Translations under genes and position numbers: made by a program
Notes under the pieces: model-generated
What the model saw: only the letters and a program-made list of their open reading frames with translations
Database searches by the model: none
Told to the model about the DNA's origin: nothing
Assembly (NCBI GenBank): GCA_041389565.1
Contig: JAWKRP010000016.1
Location: 141,728-205,727, forward strand
Length of the DNA stretch: 64,000 nucleotides
Reading direction: 5' to 3'
From: JACKEQ01 sp041389565
Lineage (GTDB): Bacteria; Myxococcota_A; UBA796; GCA-2862545
Shown: positions 24,601-33,101 of the stretch, piece after piece
Layout of the letters: every line of letters starts with the position of its first letter
How positions within the stretch are numbered: the first letter of the stretch is position 1

Positions 24601-27252
24601 ATGTCGCCCACCCGCCTCCTTCCCTGGCTCCTGCTGACCGCCTTCGCCTGCAAGTCCGGCACGGGCATCGACGGCACGGGCGAACCTCCGATCGAGGCCG
24701 ATACCGACACGGACGCAGACGCTGATTCGGACGCAGACGCGGACACGGACACGGACACGGACGCAGACTCCGACGCAGACGCGGACACCGATGCCACCGC
24801 ACAGACCGGGTCCACGGAGACCGGCAGCGGTGGGCCGACCGGAGGGTCCGACACCGGAGAGACCGGCCACACAGGGCTCACCGGAGACACCGGCACGGAA
24901 TCCGACGCAGACACCGACGCCGATTCGGACACCGATTCCGACAGCGACGCAGACCTCGACTCCGATGCCGATGCCGACAGCGACACGGACACCGATGCGG
25001 ACGCCGACACGGACAGCGATACCGACGCAGACACCGACACCGGCCCCGTGGACACCGGGGATTCCTGCGCCGCGCCCACGCGCATGGTGCCCGTCGATCC
25101 CGATCCCGTCGGCGCGGACGCCGCGTGGCGCGCGCTGGGATGGGCAGCGGTCGAGCTGGACGGCACGGGCGCCGCGCAGGTGTCCGTCGGTGCGGGCTTC
25201 TCGGTGCACCTCGAAGACGGCTCGCCCGCCACCACCGTGACGCTGCCCACCACAGTCCGCGTGCGCGCCACGGGCGGGGGCACGGGCAGCCTGTCGGTGA
25301 GCACGTCCCCGTGTGGGCCCCTCACCATCCCCCTGACCGCGCGCGCCTGGACGGGCCTGGCTGGCATCCCTGCCGCGAACGGAGCCCCTGCGCGGTTCGT
25401 CGACGTGGTGCCCTCCGGCGAGACCGTCGTGGCCGCGCTCGACCCCGACCGGCTGTTCGACCGCATCGGCCAGACCGCCGACCTGTACCTCGTGTCCGAC
25501 CGTGACCGCGACGCGTGGCTCGCAGACCCCGCGCTCACGGATGTCCGTGGTGCCCCCACCGTCCTCACGCTCGCCGGTGGTGGGCTGGCCGCGAACACAC
25601 CCGTCCTGGCGGGCGTTCCCGCCGCGCCCGCTGGCATGCCCCAGCGCTTCGACCTCGTCTGGGACGCCGACCGCGACGGTCTGCTCTCCGCGGGAGACCT
25701 CGTCGATGGGCTCGACGGCACGGGGCTCCTGGTGGTGCCCGACCTCTCCGGGCCCGGTCCGTACGCGGTCGACACCGCCGACTACACCAGCGGCGCGTCC
25801 CTCTGGCTCGACTCGCGGATCAGCTGGCCCGCACCCCTCGACTCCTGGTCGGAGCCCGCCCCCGTCGTGTTCATCAGCCATGGGCGCGGCCACACCTACA
25901 CGATGTACGACGATCTCGGCGACCACCTCGCGTCGTGGGGGTACGTCGTCGTGCGGCACGCGAACGACACGATGCCCGGCCCTCTCGCAGCGTCGGTCAC
26001 CACCCTCCAGAACATCGACGACTTCCTGCTCGACCCGGGTGCCCGGCACCCCGACCTGGAAGACCACGTCGACGGGCACCGCCTGGCCTGGATCGGCCAC
26101 AGCGTCGGCGGAGAAGGGGTCGTTCAGGCCTATGCCTCGCTCGCGTCCGGCACGGCGGGCGTCTCCATGTTCGACACCGCGGACGTCCGGCTGATCTCGA
26201 GCATCGCACCCACCGTGTACCAGCCCGTCCCCACCAACGCTCCGGGCCCGGTGCCCTACCACCAGATCGCCGGGAGCGCCGATGGAGACGTGCTGGGCGG
26301 GCTGTTCTCCTATCCGTCGCTCCAGCCGTGCAACCACTGCCAGTGGTACCGCCTGTTCCAGGGTGCGCAGGGCCCGATGGCCGTCACGTACCTCCACGGA
26401 GCCGCGCACAACGACTTCCTGTGCGATGGCTGTGGGACGAACGACGGCAGCGGGATCACGCCGCGCACCACGCGTCCGGAGGTTCGGGCGGCCACCCGGG
26501 CCACGTACACCGCGCTCCTGGCCGCGTGGCTTCGCGAAGACCCCGCGTTCACGGAGCTCCTGGAGCGGTCGCCCGAGGATCTGCCGCTTCCCTACCCCCT
26601 CCCGGTGGCGACCCAGTTCCGACCGACGGGCGCGGTGGTGCTCGACGACTTCCAGACGAGTGCGGGCCTGGCCGTGTCGAGCGCCGGAACGACGGTGAGC
26701 GCCACCGTGTCGGGGCTCTCGGAGGGTGTGCTCGACGACCAGGACGTCACGTTCGACTGGGACGGGACGGACCCCGCGAACGGCAGCACGTGGAGCGACG
26801 GAGACGCAGGGCCCCAGGTGCCTCGCGCGGCGACGTTCGGCTGGACCACGTCCTCGGGCTGGCAGGTCGCGCTCCCCGTGTCCGCACGCGACCTCTCGGC
26901 GCGAACCGCCGTCTCGCTGCGCATGGCGCAGGTGACGCGCCACCCGAACACGCTCGCGCTCGCGGGCCCGCTGACGTTCGGCGTGGTGCTCGTCGACGGC
27001 GCCGGGCACTCGGTGGAGCTGCCGACAGCCGCGTACGGCACGGTGCCGGCGCCCGCCGAGCGGATCGATCTGCTCACGGGCCTTCCGGGATGGGCGAACG
27101 AGCTGGTCACCGTGCGGATCGAGCTGGCGGACTTCGAGTCCGCGGATCCCGCCTTCGACCGGAGCGACGTACGGACCGTGCGCCTCTCGTTCGGAGCGGG
27201 CTCCGGATCGGCCCTGGGCCGCGTCTTGCTGGACGACGTCCGGATCGAGTGA
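24601..27252 (+). CDS. Lipoprotein alpha/beta hydrolase (PET-hydrolase/cutinase-like) on Asp-rich stalk
   Basis: The 883-aa product has a lipobox (LLTAFAC, Cys17), two Asp-alternating tracts split by a TG-rich stretch, a beta-rich domain (about 155-390) and an alpha/beta hydrolase domain (about 415-650). In the hydrolase, PVVFISHGRGHTYTMYDDL carries the oxyanion region, GHSVGGEG the nucleophile Ser501, D561 is a candidate acid and H603 (AAHNDF) the base. This order and the HGxG-like segment resemble cutinase/PET-hydrolase-like and dienelactone hydrolase-like enzymes. A C-terminal beta-sandwich (about 675-883) resembles a carbohydrate-binding fold. It probably degrades an ester outside the cell. 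GGAGGA lies just before the ATG. Confidence 0.72.
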   Translation: MSPTRLLPWLLLTAFACKSGTGIDGTGEPPIEADTDTDADADSDADADTDTDTDADSDADADTDATAQTGSTETGSGGPTGGSDTGETGHTGLTGDTGTESDADTDADSDTDSDSDADLDSDADADSDTDTDADADTDSDTDADTDTGPVDTGDSCAAPTRMVPVDPDPVGADAAWRALGWAAVELDGTGAAQVSVGAGFSVHLEDGSPATTVTLPTTVRVRATGGGTGSLSVSTSPCGPLTIPLTARAWTGLAGIPAANGAPARFVDVVPSGETVVAALDPDRLFDRIGQTADLYLVSDRDRDAWLADPALTDVRGAPTVLTLAGGGLAANTPVLAGVPAAPAGMPQRFDLVWDADRDGLLSAGDLVDGLDGTGLLVVPDLSGPGPYAVDTADYTSGASLWLDSRISWPAPLDSWSEPAPVVFISHGRGHTYTMYDDLGDHLASWGYVVVRHANDTMPGPLAASVTTLQNIDDFLLDPGARHPDLEDHVDGHRLAWIGHSVGGEGVVQAYASLASGTAGVSMFDTADVRLISSIAPTVYQPVPTNAPGPVPYHQIAGSADGDVLGGLFSYPSLQPCNHCQWYRLFQGAQGPMAVTYLHGAAHNDFLCDGCGTNDGSGITPRTTRPEVRAATRATYTALLAAWLREDPAFTELLERSPEDLPLPYPLPVATQFRPTGAVVLDDFQTSAGLAVSSAGTTVSATVSGLSEGVLDDQDVTFDWDGTDPANGSTWSDGDAGPQVPRAATFGWTTSSGWQVALPVSARDLSARTAVSLRMAQVTRHPNTLALAGPLTFGVVLVDGAGHSVELPTAAYGTVPAPAERIDLLTGLPGWANELVTVRIELADFESADPAFDRSDVRTVRLSFGAGSGSALGRVLLDDVRIE
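24694..25050 (+). repeat. Asp-alternating tracts after the lipidated Cys
   Basis: Two tracts, about 24694-24795 and 24895-25050, encode Asp every second residue and are joined by a TG-rich stretch. They start about 14 residues after the lipidated cysteine and end before the enzyme region. Confidence 0.85.
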
Positions 27253-27261
27253 GCGGGCCCC

Positions 27262-27294
27262 GGCGGTTCTCGACGGACATCCCCGTCAACCGCC
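27262..27294 (+). terminator. Stem-loop after the hydrolase gene
   Basis: GGCGGTT pairs with AACCGCC and, inside, GACGG pairs with CCGTC. The structure starts 9 nt after the stop codon at 27252. There is no U-tract, so it may be a terminator or an RNA-stabilising hairpin. Confidence 0.45.
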
Positions 27295-27336
27295 ATCGAC
27301 ACCCAATCGTCGCGTGCGGGTCGGGAACCCACCGTC

Positions 27337-27342
27337 TATAGA
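27337..27342 (+). promoter_or_regulatory. -10-like TATAGA before the lamin-tail lipoprotein gene
   Basis: TATAGA lies 21 nt before ATG 27364, with GAGGAGA as ribosome-binding site between. No good -35 was found. Confidence 0.35.
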
Positions 27343-27363
27343 ACGGGCCGCAGAGGAGAAACC

Positions 27364-28581
27364 ATGCGCACCCTTTCACTGATCCCGCTCCTGGTGCTGT
27401 TCGGTTGCCCGAAGGGCGATGCCGACACCGACACCGACACCGTCGAGACCGACACCGATACCGACGCCGATGCCGATACCGACGCTGATGCCGATACCGA
27501 CGCAGACGCCGATACCGACGCAGACGCCGACACCGATGCGGATTCGGACACCGACACCGATGCGGACACCGACACCGACACCGACACGGATACGGACGCC
27601 GACGCCGACACCGACGCAGACACCGATGCCGATACGGACGCCGACACCGATGCTGATACGGATGCCGACACCGATGCCGACACGGATACGGACGCCGACA
27701 CCGATGCGGACACGGACGCCGACACCGATGCGGACACGGACGCCGACACCGATGCCGATACCGATGCGGACACCGACACCGACACGGGTCCCGTCGACAC
27801 GGGCAACGACACCGACACCGACCTGATCTCGACGCTCGCCGACCTCCTCATCACCGAGGTCGTCGTGACGCCCACCGAAGGCGAGATGATCGAGATCTAC
27901 AACCGCGGCCCGCTGCCCCTCGATCTCTCGGACGTGTACCTCACGGACGCCACGTTCTCGACGGGCGGCACGTACTACTACAACATCGTCACCGGCACGA
28001 ACGCGGGCGGCGGCGCCTTCACCGACTTCCACGCGCGGTTCCCGAACGGCGCCACCATCGGGGCCGGCGAGAGCCAGACCGTCGCCCTCGCCGGCAGCGC
28101 GAACTTCGTCGCGACCTACGGGGTCCAGCCCACGTACGAGCTGTTCGAAGACGACACGGTCGACGACACCATCCCCGACATGCTCGAGGCCCTCGCGGGG
28201 AGCATCGCCGACCAGGGGGGCCTCACGAACAACGGGGAGATCGTCGTGCTCTACACCTGGGACGGCACCTCCGACCTCGTGCAGGACCTCGATCAGTTCC
28301 GCTGGGGCGACACGGCCGAGGCCGTCGACAAGACCGGCGTGACCATCGACGGTCCCGACGCCGACACCGATGTGTCCGCGTACCTGCCCGACACCGCGAT
28401 CGCGAACCAGAGCGCGTTCGTGACGATCCACGCCGCCACCGAGTCCTACTGCCGCACCAGTATCGACGAGGCCGGCGAGGTCGGCTCCGGCGGCAACGGT
28501 GTCGATGGCGCCGACGAGACCTCCGAGGACGTCGCGACGAACTTCGCCATCTGCACGACCGTCACGCCGAACGCCCAGTAG
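27364..28581 (+). CDS. Lamin-tail-domain lipoprotein on Asp-rich stalk
   Basis: The 405-aa product has a lipobox (LVLFGC, Cys15), an Asp-alternating stalk of about 125 residues ending DTGPVDTG, and a lamin-tail (LTD) domain from residue about 158: LLITEVVVTPTEGEMIEIYNRGPLPLDLSDVYLTD is the typical first half. LTD domains are Ig-like and occur in many secreted bacterial proteins, often next to nucleases or hydrolases; their role is probably binding. No enzyme domain is present here. GAGGAGA gives a strong ribosome-binding site. The gene ends in a hairpin shared with the convergent lipoprotein. Confidence 0.8.
   Translation: MRTLSLIPLLVLFGCPKGDADTDTDTVETDTDTDADADTDADADTDADADTDADADTDADSDTDTDADTDTDTDTDTDADADTDADTDADTDADTDADTDADTDADTDTDADTDADTDADTDADTDADTDADTDADTDTDTGPVDTGNDTDTDLISTLADLLITEVVVTPTEGEMIEIYNRGPLPLDLSDVYLTDATFSTGGTYYYNIVTGTNAGGGAFTDFHARFPNGATIGAGESQTVALAGSANFVATYGVQPTYELFEDDTVDDTIPDMLEALAGSIADQGGLTNNGEIVVLYTWDGTSDLVQDLDQFRWGDTAEAVDKTGVTIDGPDADTDVSAYLPDTAIANQSAFVTIHAATESYCRTSIDEAGEVGSGGNGVDGADETSEDVATNFAICTTVTPNAQ
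27418..27790 (+). repeat. Asp-alternating coding tract
   Basis: About 125 residues of Asp-Thr/Asp-Ala begin right after the lipidated cysteine and end at TGPVDTG. Short runs of GACGCCGACACCGATGCG-like units recur with third-base changes. Confidence 0.88.
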
Positions 28582-28599
28582 CGTCGGCGGGCGCTACTG
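28576..28599. terminator. Perfect 8-bp hairpin carrying both convergent stop codons
   Basis: CAGTAGCG and CGCTACTG pair perfectly around an 8-nt loop. The TAG of the plus gene (28579-28581) and the TAG of the minus gene (28594-28596) sit at matching positions in the two arms. Likely bidirectional terminator without U-tract. Confidence 0.5.
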
Positions 28600-28983
28600 C
28601 CGGCGCCCCTTCCAGATCGAGATCGGCGTCTCGCGGAGCTCCGCGAGGCGCCGTTCTTCGATGGGCTCCACGACCACGCCCGCTTCGACGAGCTCGACGC
28701 GGTCGGGGGAGCACTGCAACGCGTCGATCAGCGGGAACCCGTACGCGAAGTACACCTGGCGCTCCGGAAGCCCGGGTCGCTCCACCGTCACAGTCGACCA
28801 GTACGCCGTCGTCGCGCCCCCATCCCCCCGGTAGAGGCGCACCTCCCAGGCTCCCGCCGTACACGACACCAGCCTCCGCTCGAGGTCGGGGTTCCCGCCC
28901 GCTCCGTTCCGGCTGCCCCATCGGCACGCGCACAGCCCGAAGAGCACGACCGCCACGGAAGCCACGCGCGGGGGGATGCACAT
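28594..28983 (-). CDS. Small hypothetical lipoprotein, 129 aa
   Basis: The N-terminus MCIPPRVASVAVVLFGLCAC is a lipoprotein signal (lipidated Cys about 20). The mature part is short, mostly beta strand, with two cysteines (LVSCTAG, LQCSPD) that could form a disulfide; no family recognised. ATG 28983 has GGAG 5 nt upstream. Longer frames reaching back to 30294 on this strand overlap real genes and are not coding. Its promoter probably overlaps that of the divergent crotonase gene at 29021-29027. Confidence 0.65.
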   Translation of the reverse strand: MCIPPRVASVAVVLFGLCACRWGSRNGAGGNPDLERRLVSCTAGAWEVRLYRGDGGATTAYWSTVTVERPGLPERQVYFAYGFPLIDALQCSPDRVELVEAGVVVEPIEERRLAELRETPISIWKGRRQ

Positions 28984-29020
28984 ACACGCTCCAGGGTGTG
29001 CGGGAAGCGCCGCGTCTGCG

Positions 29021-29027
29021 TACTGTA
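29021..29027. promoter_or_regulatory. Overlapping divergent -10-like hexamers (TACTGTA)
   Basis: TACTGT reads forward towards the crotonase gene (27 nt before ATG 29054), and TACAGT reads backward towards the lipoprotein gene (38 nt before ATG 28983). Both fit TANNNT and share five bases. Confidence 0.3.
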
Positions 29028-29053
29028 GGACACCGAACCCACGGAGCGCCCGC

Positions 29054-29839
29054 ATGACCGACCGACCCCGCGTTCGAATCGACCGGGAGGGCGCCATCCA
29101 CGTCCTCTCGCTCGACCGTGCCGAGAAGCGCAACGCCTTCGATCTGCGCATGCTGTCCGAGCTCGCGGCGGCCCTCACGGCCTTCGAGGACGACCCCGAC
29201 GCCCGCGTCGCGGTGCTCTGCGCCGACGGCGAGCACTTCACGGCCGGTCTCGACCTCGCCGAGGTGGGTCCCGCGGTCGCCAGCGGAGCCCCGCTGTTCC
29301 CCGAAGGCTCCGTCGATCCGCTCGGTCTGAACGGACGCACGCGCACGAAGCCCCTCGTGATGGCCGTGCAGGGCTGGTGCCTCACGATCGGCATCGAGCT
29401 CCTGCTGGCCGCCGACATCCGGATCGCCGCCGACGACAGCCGGTTCGGGCAGATCGAGATCAACCGCGGCATCTTCCCGTTCGGAGGCGCCACGATCCGC
29501 CTTCCCCAGGTCGCGGGCTGGGGGAACGCCATGCGATGGCTGCTGACCGGAGACGTGTTCGACGCCGCAGAGGCCCACCGGATCGGGCTCGTCCAGGAGG
29601 TCGTCGAGCCCGGCTTCCAGCGTGAGGCCGCGCTCTCCATCGCGCGCACCATCGCGAGCCGCGCGCCCCTCGGCGTGCGCGCGACGCTCCTGTCGTCCGC
29701 GACCACCCTCCGGGAGGGTCCCGATGCCGCTGCCGAGCTCCTGCTCGTCCAGGCCCGCGAGCTGATGCGCACACGCGACGCGCTCGAAGGCATGCAGTCC
29801 TTCCTCGAGCGGCGCGACGCCGTGTTCCGCGGCGAGTGA
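29054..29839 (+). CDS. Enoyl-CoA hydratase/isomerase (crotonase) family protein
   Basis: A 261-aa crotonase. The oxyanion-forming loop is CADGEHFTAGLDLAEV. Glu115 (TIGIELLLAADI) and Glu135 (FGQIEINRGIFPFGG) align with the two catalytic glutamates of enoyl-CoA hydratase, so hydration of a 2-enoyl-CoA is chemically possible. The true substrate is unknown. No CoA-pathway genes surround it except the dehydrogenase fragment at the window start, far away. The stop TGA shares its last base with the ATG of the YkgJ gene. Confidence 0.85.
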   Translation: MTDRPRVRIDREGAIHVLSLDRAEKRNAFDLRMLSELAAALTAFEDDPDARVAVLCADGEHFTAGLDLAEVGPAVASGAPLFPEGSVDPLGLNGRTRTKPLVMAVQGWCLTIGIELLLAADIRIAADDSRFGQIEINRGIFPFGGATIRLPQVAGWGNAMRWLLTGDVFDAAEAHRIGLVQEVVEPGFQREAALSIARTIASRAPLGVRATLLSSATTLREGPDAAAELLLVQARELMRTRDALEGMQSFLERRDAVFRGE

Positions 29840-30093
29840 TGGAGTGCCGCGCCGGCTGCGGGGCCTGCTGCATCGCCCCGTCCATTGCCCGGCCCTTCCC
29901 CGGTATGCCCGCCGGGAAGCCCGCAGGCATCCCGTGTGTGCACCTCCTCCCCGACTTCCGGTGCGCCCTGTTCGGCCACCCCGACCGTCCCACCGTGTGC
30001 GGCGCGCTCCAGGCCTCCGCGGACATGTGCGGCACGGATCGCGACCAGGCCCTCGCCGGGCTCGCACAGCTCGAGCGCGACACCGCGCCGTAG
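29839..30093 (+). CDS. YkgJ-family cysteine cluster protein
   Basis: An 84-aa protein starting CRAGCGACCIAPSIARPF, the CxxxCxxCC-type cluster of the YkgJ/UPF0153 family, with further cysteines at GIPCVHL, FRCALF and VCGAL. Family members are thought to bind zinc or iron, and their role is not settled. The ATG overlaps the crotonase stop codon by one base (TGATG), so the two are probably co-translated. Confidence 0.82.
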   Translation: MECRAGCGACCIAPSIARPFPGMPAGKPAGIPCVHLLPDFRCALFGHPDRPTVCGALQASADMCGTDRDQALAGLAQLERDTAP

Positions 30094-30142
30094 GTCTCGC
30101 CTCGCGCAGTCCCGGTCGGATACCCTCGTTCCAGGAGGGGTG

Positions 30143-30895
30143 GTGCTCTGGAAGCTCGTCGAGAAGCTGACGCTCATCAAGGACTTCAACGTCCGCGCGC
30201 GCACCTTCCAGGCCCAGCTCGACGACACCGGTCGCGAAGAGCTCGCACGTGCGCTCCAGCGCACCAACGACTGGCGCATCCTGCTCGTGCTCAAGATCGT
30301 CTACGGCGACGTCGACGCCGCGCTGTTGAGCGACTTCGGCGTGTGGCTCGTGCTCCAGGGGCGCGTCGCGTACGAGCGGGCGCTCGCCGATCCAGACACC
30401 CTCGCCGACTTCCCGGAGATCGGGCGCACCGATGTGGCCGGTCGGTTCAAGTTCAAGGAAGCCACACGCGGCGCGAAGTGGCCGAAGAAGGAGGCCCGTC
30501 GCCGGCTGCCCCGGCTGATGGCACGCTACCGTCCGGTGCCGCCACCCGATCCACGTGAGGCCCTCGTCGAGCTGCTGCGCGCGCTCTTCGCTTCCGGGGC
30601 CCCCCAGCGGTTCGGCGACACCCTCACGCTCGAGCCGAAGACCGTGCACGACATCCGGCTGGTCACGCTCACTCCCGGTCCGCGGTTCGACACCCGGCCC
30701 GCCGAGCCCGAAGTGGCGGCGCTGTGGGAACGGATGCGGGAGATCGTGGCGGGCGAGCCCGTCTGGCTCGACGGCATCGGCACGCTGTCGAAGACCGAGC
30801 GTGCCGGCTTCACCGCCTACGACGCCGAGCTGGGGCACGACCGGACGGTGCCGTCGCAGACCGTGTGGTCGCTGCGGGTCGATCCGGAGCTCTAG
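30143..30895 (+). CDS. Hypothetical cytoplasmic protein, 250 aa
   Basis: No family recognised. The protein has no signal peptide and is rich in Arg, Leu and charged helices. An internal region (KFKEATRGAKWPKKEARRRLPRL) is very basic and might contact nucleic acid. GTG 30143 is chosen because AGGAGG lies 4 nt before it; GTG 30140 is directly adjacent. It follows the YkgJ gene by 49 bp and ends with a 4-bp stop-codon overlap with the convergent kinase gene. Confidence 0.6.
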   Translation: MLWKLVEKLTLIKDFNVRARTFQAQLDDTGREELARALQRTNDWRILLVLKIVYGDVDAALLSDFGVWLVLQGRVAYERALADPDTLADFPEIGRTDVAGRFKFKEATRGAKWPKKEARRRLPRLMARYRPVPPPDPREALVELLRALFASGAPQRFGDTLTLEPKTVHDIRLVTLTPGPRFDTRPAEPEVAALWERMREIVAGEPVWLDGIGTLSKTERAGFTAYDAELGHDRTVPSQTVWSLRVDPEL

Positions 30896-31926
30896 CCCAG
30901 GCGGGCTCCGCAGCGCACGCAGTGATCGAGGCCCGTCCCGTCGGCTCCACAGGCCGGACACGGCGCGAGAGCCGCGCGCTCCGCGAGCACCGCGGCGACC
31001 TTCTCCTCCGGGATCGGCGGGACCGTGGACGCCGTGGCCTCCCGGGACGCCCACCCGAACGGACCTCGTGCGGGAGCCGCATCGGACGCGTCCGACCCCT
31101 CCAGCGCGGCGCGGACGGCATCCCGGAACGCCGCCATCGTCGGGAACCGCAGCTCGGGGTCGGGTGCCAGCGCCCGTGTGATCACGGCGTCCAGCTCGCG
31201 TGGCGCCGCCGACCGCTCGGACACCCGCGGGATGCGCCCGCGCAACATCGAGAGCGCGATCTCCCGCGGGGTGTCGCCTTCGTGCGGGGTCGTGCCCGTC
31301 AGCATCTCGAACAGCACGACGCCGAGCGAGAACACGTCCGCACGCCCGTCCACCTGGCGCGGGTCGTCCACCTGCTCTGGGCTCATGTACAGCGGCGTGC
31401 CGACCTTGATCCCGGCCCGCGTGATCGCGTTCATCGTGTCGATCCGGGCGATGCCGAAGTCGAGCAGCACCGGCCGGAGCGACTCGTCCTCCTCCTCGGC
31501 CAGGAACACGTTGTCGGGCTTCACGTCGCGATGCACGACCCCCTTCCCGTGCGCGTAGATCAGCGCGTCCGCGAGGTCCTCGAACACGATCGACGCCGCA
31601 CCCACCGAGATCGGACCCCGCTCGAGCACCTCGCGCAGGCTCTCCCCCTCCAGGAGCTCCATCACGAGCGCGACAGCGGGGCTGCTCACAGTGTCCGTCA
31701 CCACCGCGATGCCCGGGTGCTTGAACTGCGCCTGCACACGGCCCTCCCGCAAGAACCGTGCGCGCACCTCCTCGTGCCGCGCGAACAGCGGATCCAGGAT
31801 CTTCACCGCGTGCCGGGTGCCCAGCGCCACGTGCTCCGCCCGGTACACCGACGCCATTCCACCGCGTCCGAGCAGCGCATCGATCTGGTAGTTGCCGAGC
31901 CGCGCGCCCAGCCAGGGGTCGTCCAC
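30892..31926 (-). CDS. Ser/Thr protein kinase with C-terminal zinc ribbon
   Basis: A 344-aa soluble kinase with all key motifs: glycine loop GRGGMASVY, Lys42 (HAVKIL), catalytic loop HRDVKPDN with Asp134, DFG at 156-158, and GTPLYMSPEQ activation segment. After the kinase domain a short linker leads to a zinc ribbon (CPACG...CVRCG) in the last 25 residues, which may bind a partner. There is no transmembrane helix. Start is GTG 31926 with GGAGG 5 nt upstream; a minus-strand TAGACT (31945-31950) lies 18 nt upstream. Neighbouring TPR protein is divergent. Confidence 0.88.
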   Translation of the reverse strand: MDDPWLGARLGNYQIDALLGRGGMASVYRAEHVALGTRHAVKILDPLFARHEEVRARFLREGRVQAQFKHPGIAVVTDTVSSPAVALVMELLEGESLREVLERGPISVGAASIVFEDLADALIYAHGKGVVHRDVKPDNVFLAEEEDESLRPVLLDFGIARIDTMNAITRAGIKVGTPLYMSPEQVDDPRQVDGRADVFSLGVVLFEMLTGTTPHEGDTPREIALSMLRGRIPRVSERSAAPRELDAVITRALAPDPELRFPTMAAFRDAVRAALEGSDASDAAPARGPFGWASREATASTVPPIPEEKVAAVLAERAALAPCPACGADGTGLDHCVRCGARLG

Positions 31927-31944
31927 CCGCCCTCCGCGGACCGG

Positions 31945-31966
31945 AGTCTACCGCTGGCGGTATCGT
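31945..31966. promoter_or_regulatory. Back-to-back divergent -10-like hexamers
   Basis: Minus-strand TAGACT (31945-31950) lies 18 nt before the kinase GTG. Plus-strand TATCGT (31961-31966) lies 17 nt before ATG 31984. Both genes have a good Shine-Dalgarno sequence in between. Confidence 0.35.
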
Positions 31967-31983
31967 GACGGTCGGGAGGACCC

Positions 31984-33069
31984 ATGCTCGCCATCCTGCT
32001 GGGGCTGACGAACGCCCAGGCCTGTATCTGGGACCGCGACACGCTCGCGACCGAGATGAAGGGCCTGCCCGACGTGGAGCGCGTGATCTACGGCGACTTC
32101 GAGCGGTACCCCGACGCGTACTACGCCATGCGACTGGAGCGGGTGACCGCCGCACTCGCGCAGACCCCCGACGATCTCGCGCTGTACGACGATGCCGGCG
32201 CGGCCGCCGACCGACTGGGCCGCTCCGACGAGGCCGTCGCGTTCATGGAGCGAAAGCGGGCCGTGCTGGACGCCCTCGCCGACACCGCTCCGCACGAGCA
32301 CCGCTACCGGATGCACGCGAACCTGGGCACCTTCCTCGTCCACCGATGGATCCGCGCGGGCGCGCCCCGCGACGCGATGGCCGACCTCGACGCCGCCATC
32401 GGGCACATCGAGCAGGCCCTCGTGCTCGACCCCGAGGCCCACTTCGGACGTGAGCGCGTCCAGCTGGCGCTGATGAAGTGGGTGCGCGACGCGGGCCCGT
32501 TCACCTACGAGCTCGACACCTTCCTGGAGCGGCGGGGCTTCAAGGTCGACGACGACGACTCTCAGGACGCCACGCTCGAAGGGCTGCGCGGGCTCGTGGT
32601 GCTCGGCGCGGCTTGGGAGAGCGTCGACACCTACTACGCCCTGCGCAGGGCCCTGCAGCTCGAGGGGCGCAACCATGCGGCCGCCCTGGCGGGGCTTCGC
32701 GCACGTGAGCTGGCGCTGGCCGGCCGCCCCTCGCTCCAGCCCGGCGCACCGACCGGAGCGAAGCTGGCGGAGCTGGTGTCGGGGTTCGACGCGGTGTCCG
32801 ACGAAGCGGCCATCGAGCGCGCCTACGCCGCTGGTCGCGAGCTCGCCGAAGCCCGGGCGACCGAGCGCAGGCAAGCGATGGAGGCGAGGCTCGCAGCCGG
32901 CCTGCACCCCGACACCCATCCCGACTTCTGGACGGCCGAGCTGCCCGCCGAGCTCCCCGTTCCCGAGACCCTCCCGAGCACCCGGGAGGGCGGCTGGTGC
33001 GGCTGCAGCGCGGGCTCGACGAGCCCCGGCACGACATTCTTCCCGCCGGGTTGGGCCCGTCGACGCTGA
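31984..33069 (+). CDS. Secreted TPR-like helical protein with Cys-x-Cys/Arg tail
   Basis: The 361-aa product has a short signal peptide (MLAILLGLTNAQA|CIWDRD). The mature part is a run of helix pairs typical of tetratricopeptide-type repeats (DDLALYDDAGAAADRLGRSDEAVAFM). The end reads GGWCGCSAGS...PGWARRR, with the C-x-C-S motif and Arg cluster of the MYXO-CTERM-like tails but no hydrophobic helix between, so anchoring is doubtful. GGAGG precedes the ATG. Probably a periplasmic or surface scaffold; function unknown. Confidence 0.68.
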   Translation: MLAILLGLTNAQACIWDRDTLATEMKGLPDVERVIYGDFERYPDAYYAMRLERVTAALAQTPDDLALYDDAGAAADRLGRSDEAVAFMERKRAVLDALADTAPHEHRYRMHANLGTFLVHRWIRAGAPRDAMADLDAAIGHIEQALVLDPEAHFGRERVQLALMKWVRDAGPFTYELDTFLERRGFKVDDDDSQDATLEGLRGLVVLGAAWESVDTYYALRRALQLEGRNHAAALAGLRARELALAGRPSLQPGAPTGAKLAELVSGFDAVSDEAAIERAYAAGRELAEARATERRQAMEARLAAGLHPDTHPDFWTAELPAELPVPETLPSTREGGWCGCSAGSTSPGTTFFPPGWARRR

Positions 33070-33091
33070 AGGCCCGAGAACGAGCCTTCAG
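33066..33091. terminator. Perfect 8-bp hairpin at the end of the TPR-protein gene
   Basis: CTGAAGGC pairs with GCCTTCAG around a 10-nt loop. The TGA stop (33067-33069) is in the left arm. It lies between convergent genes, so it may act in both directions; no U-tract. Confidence 0.5.
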
Positions 33092-33101
33092 ACCGCCGCT
33101 C

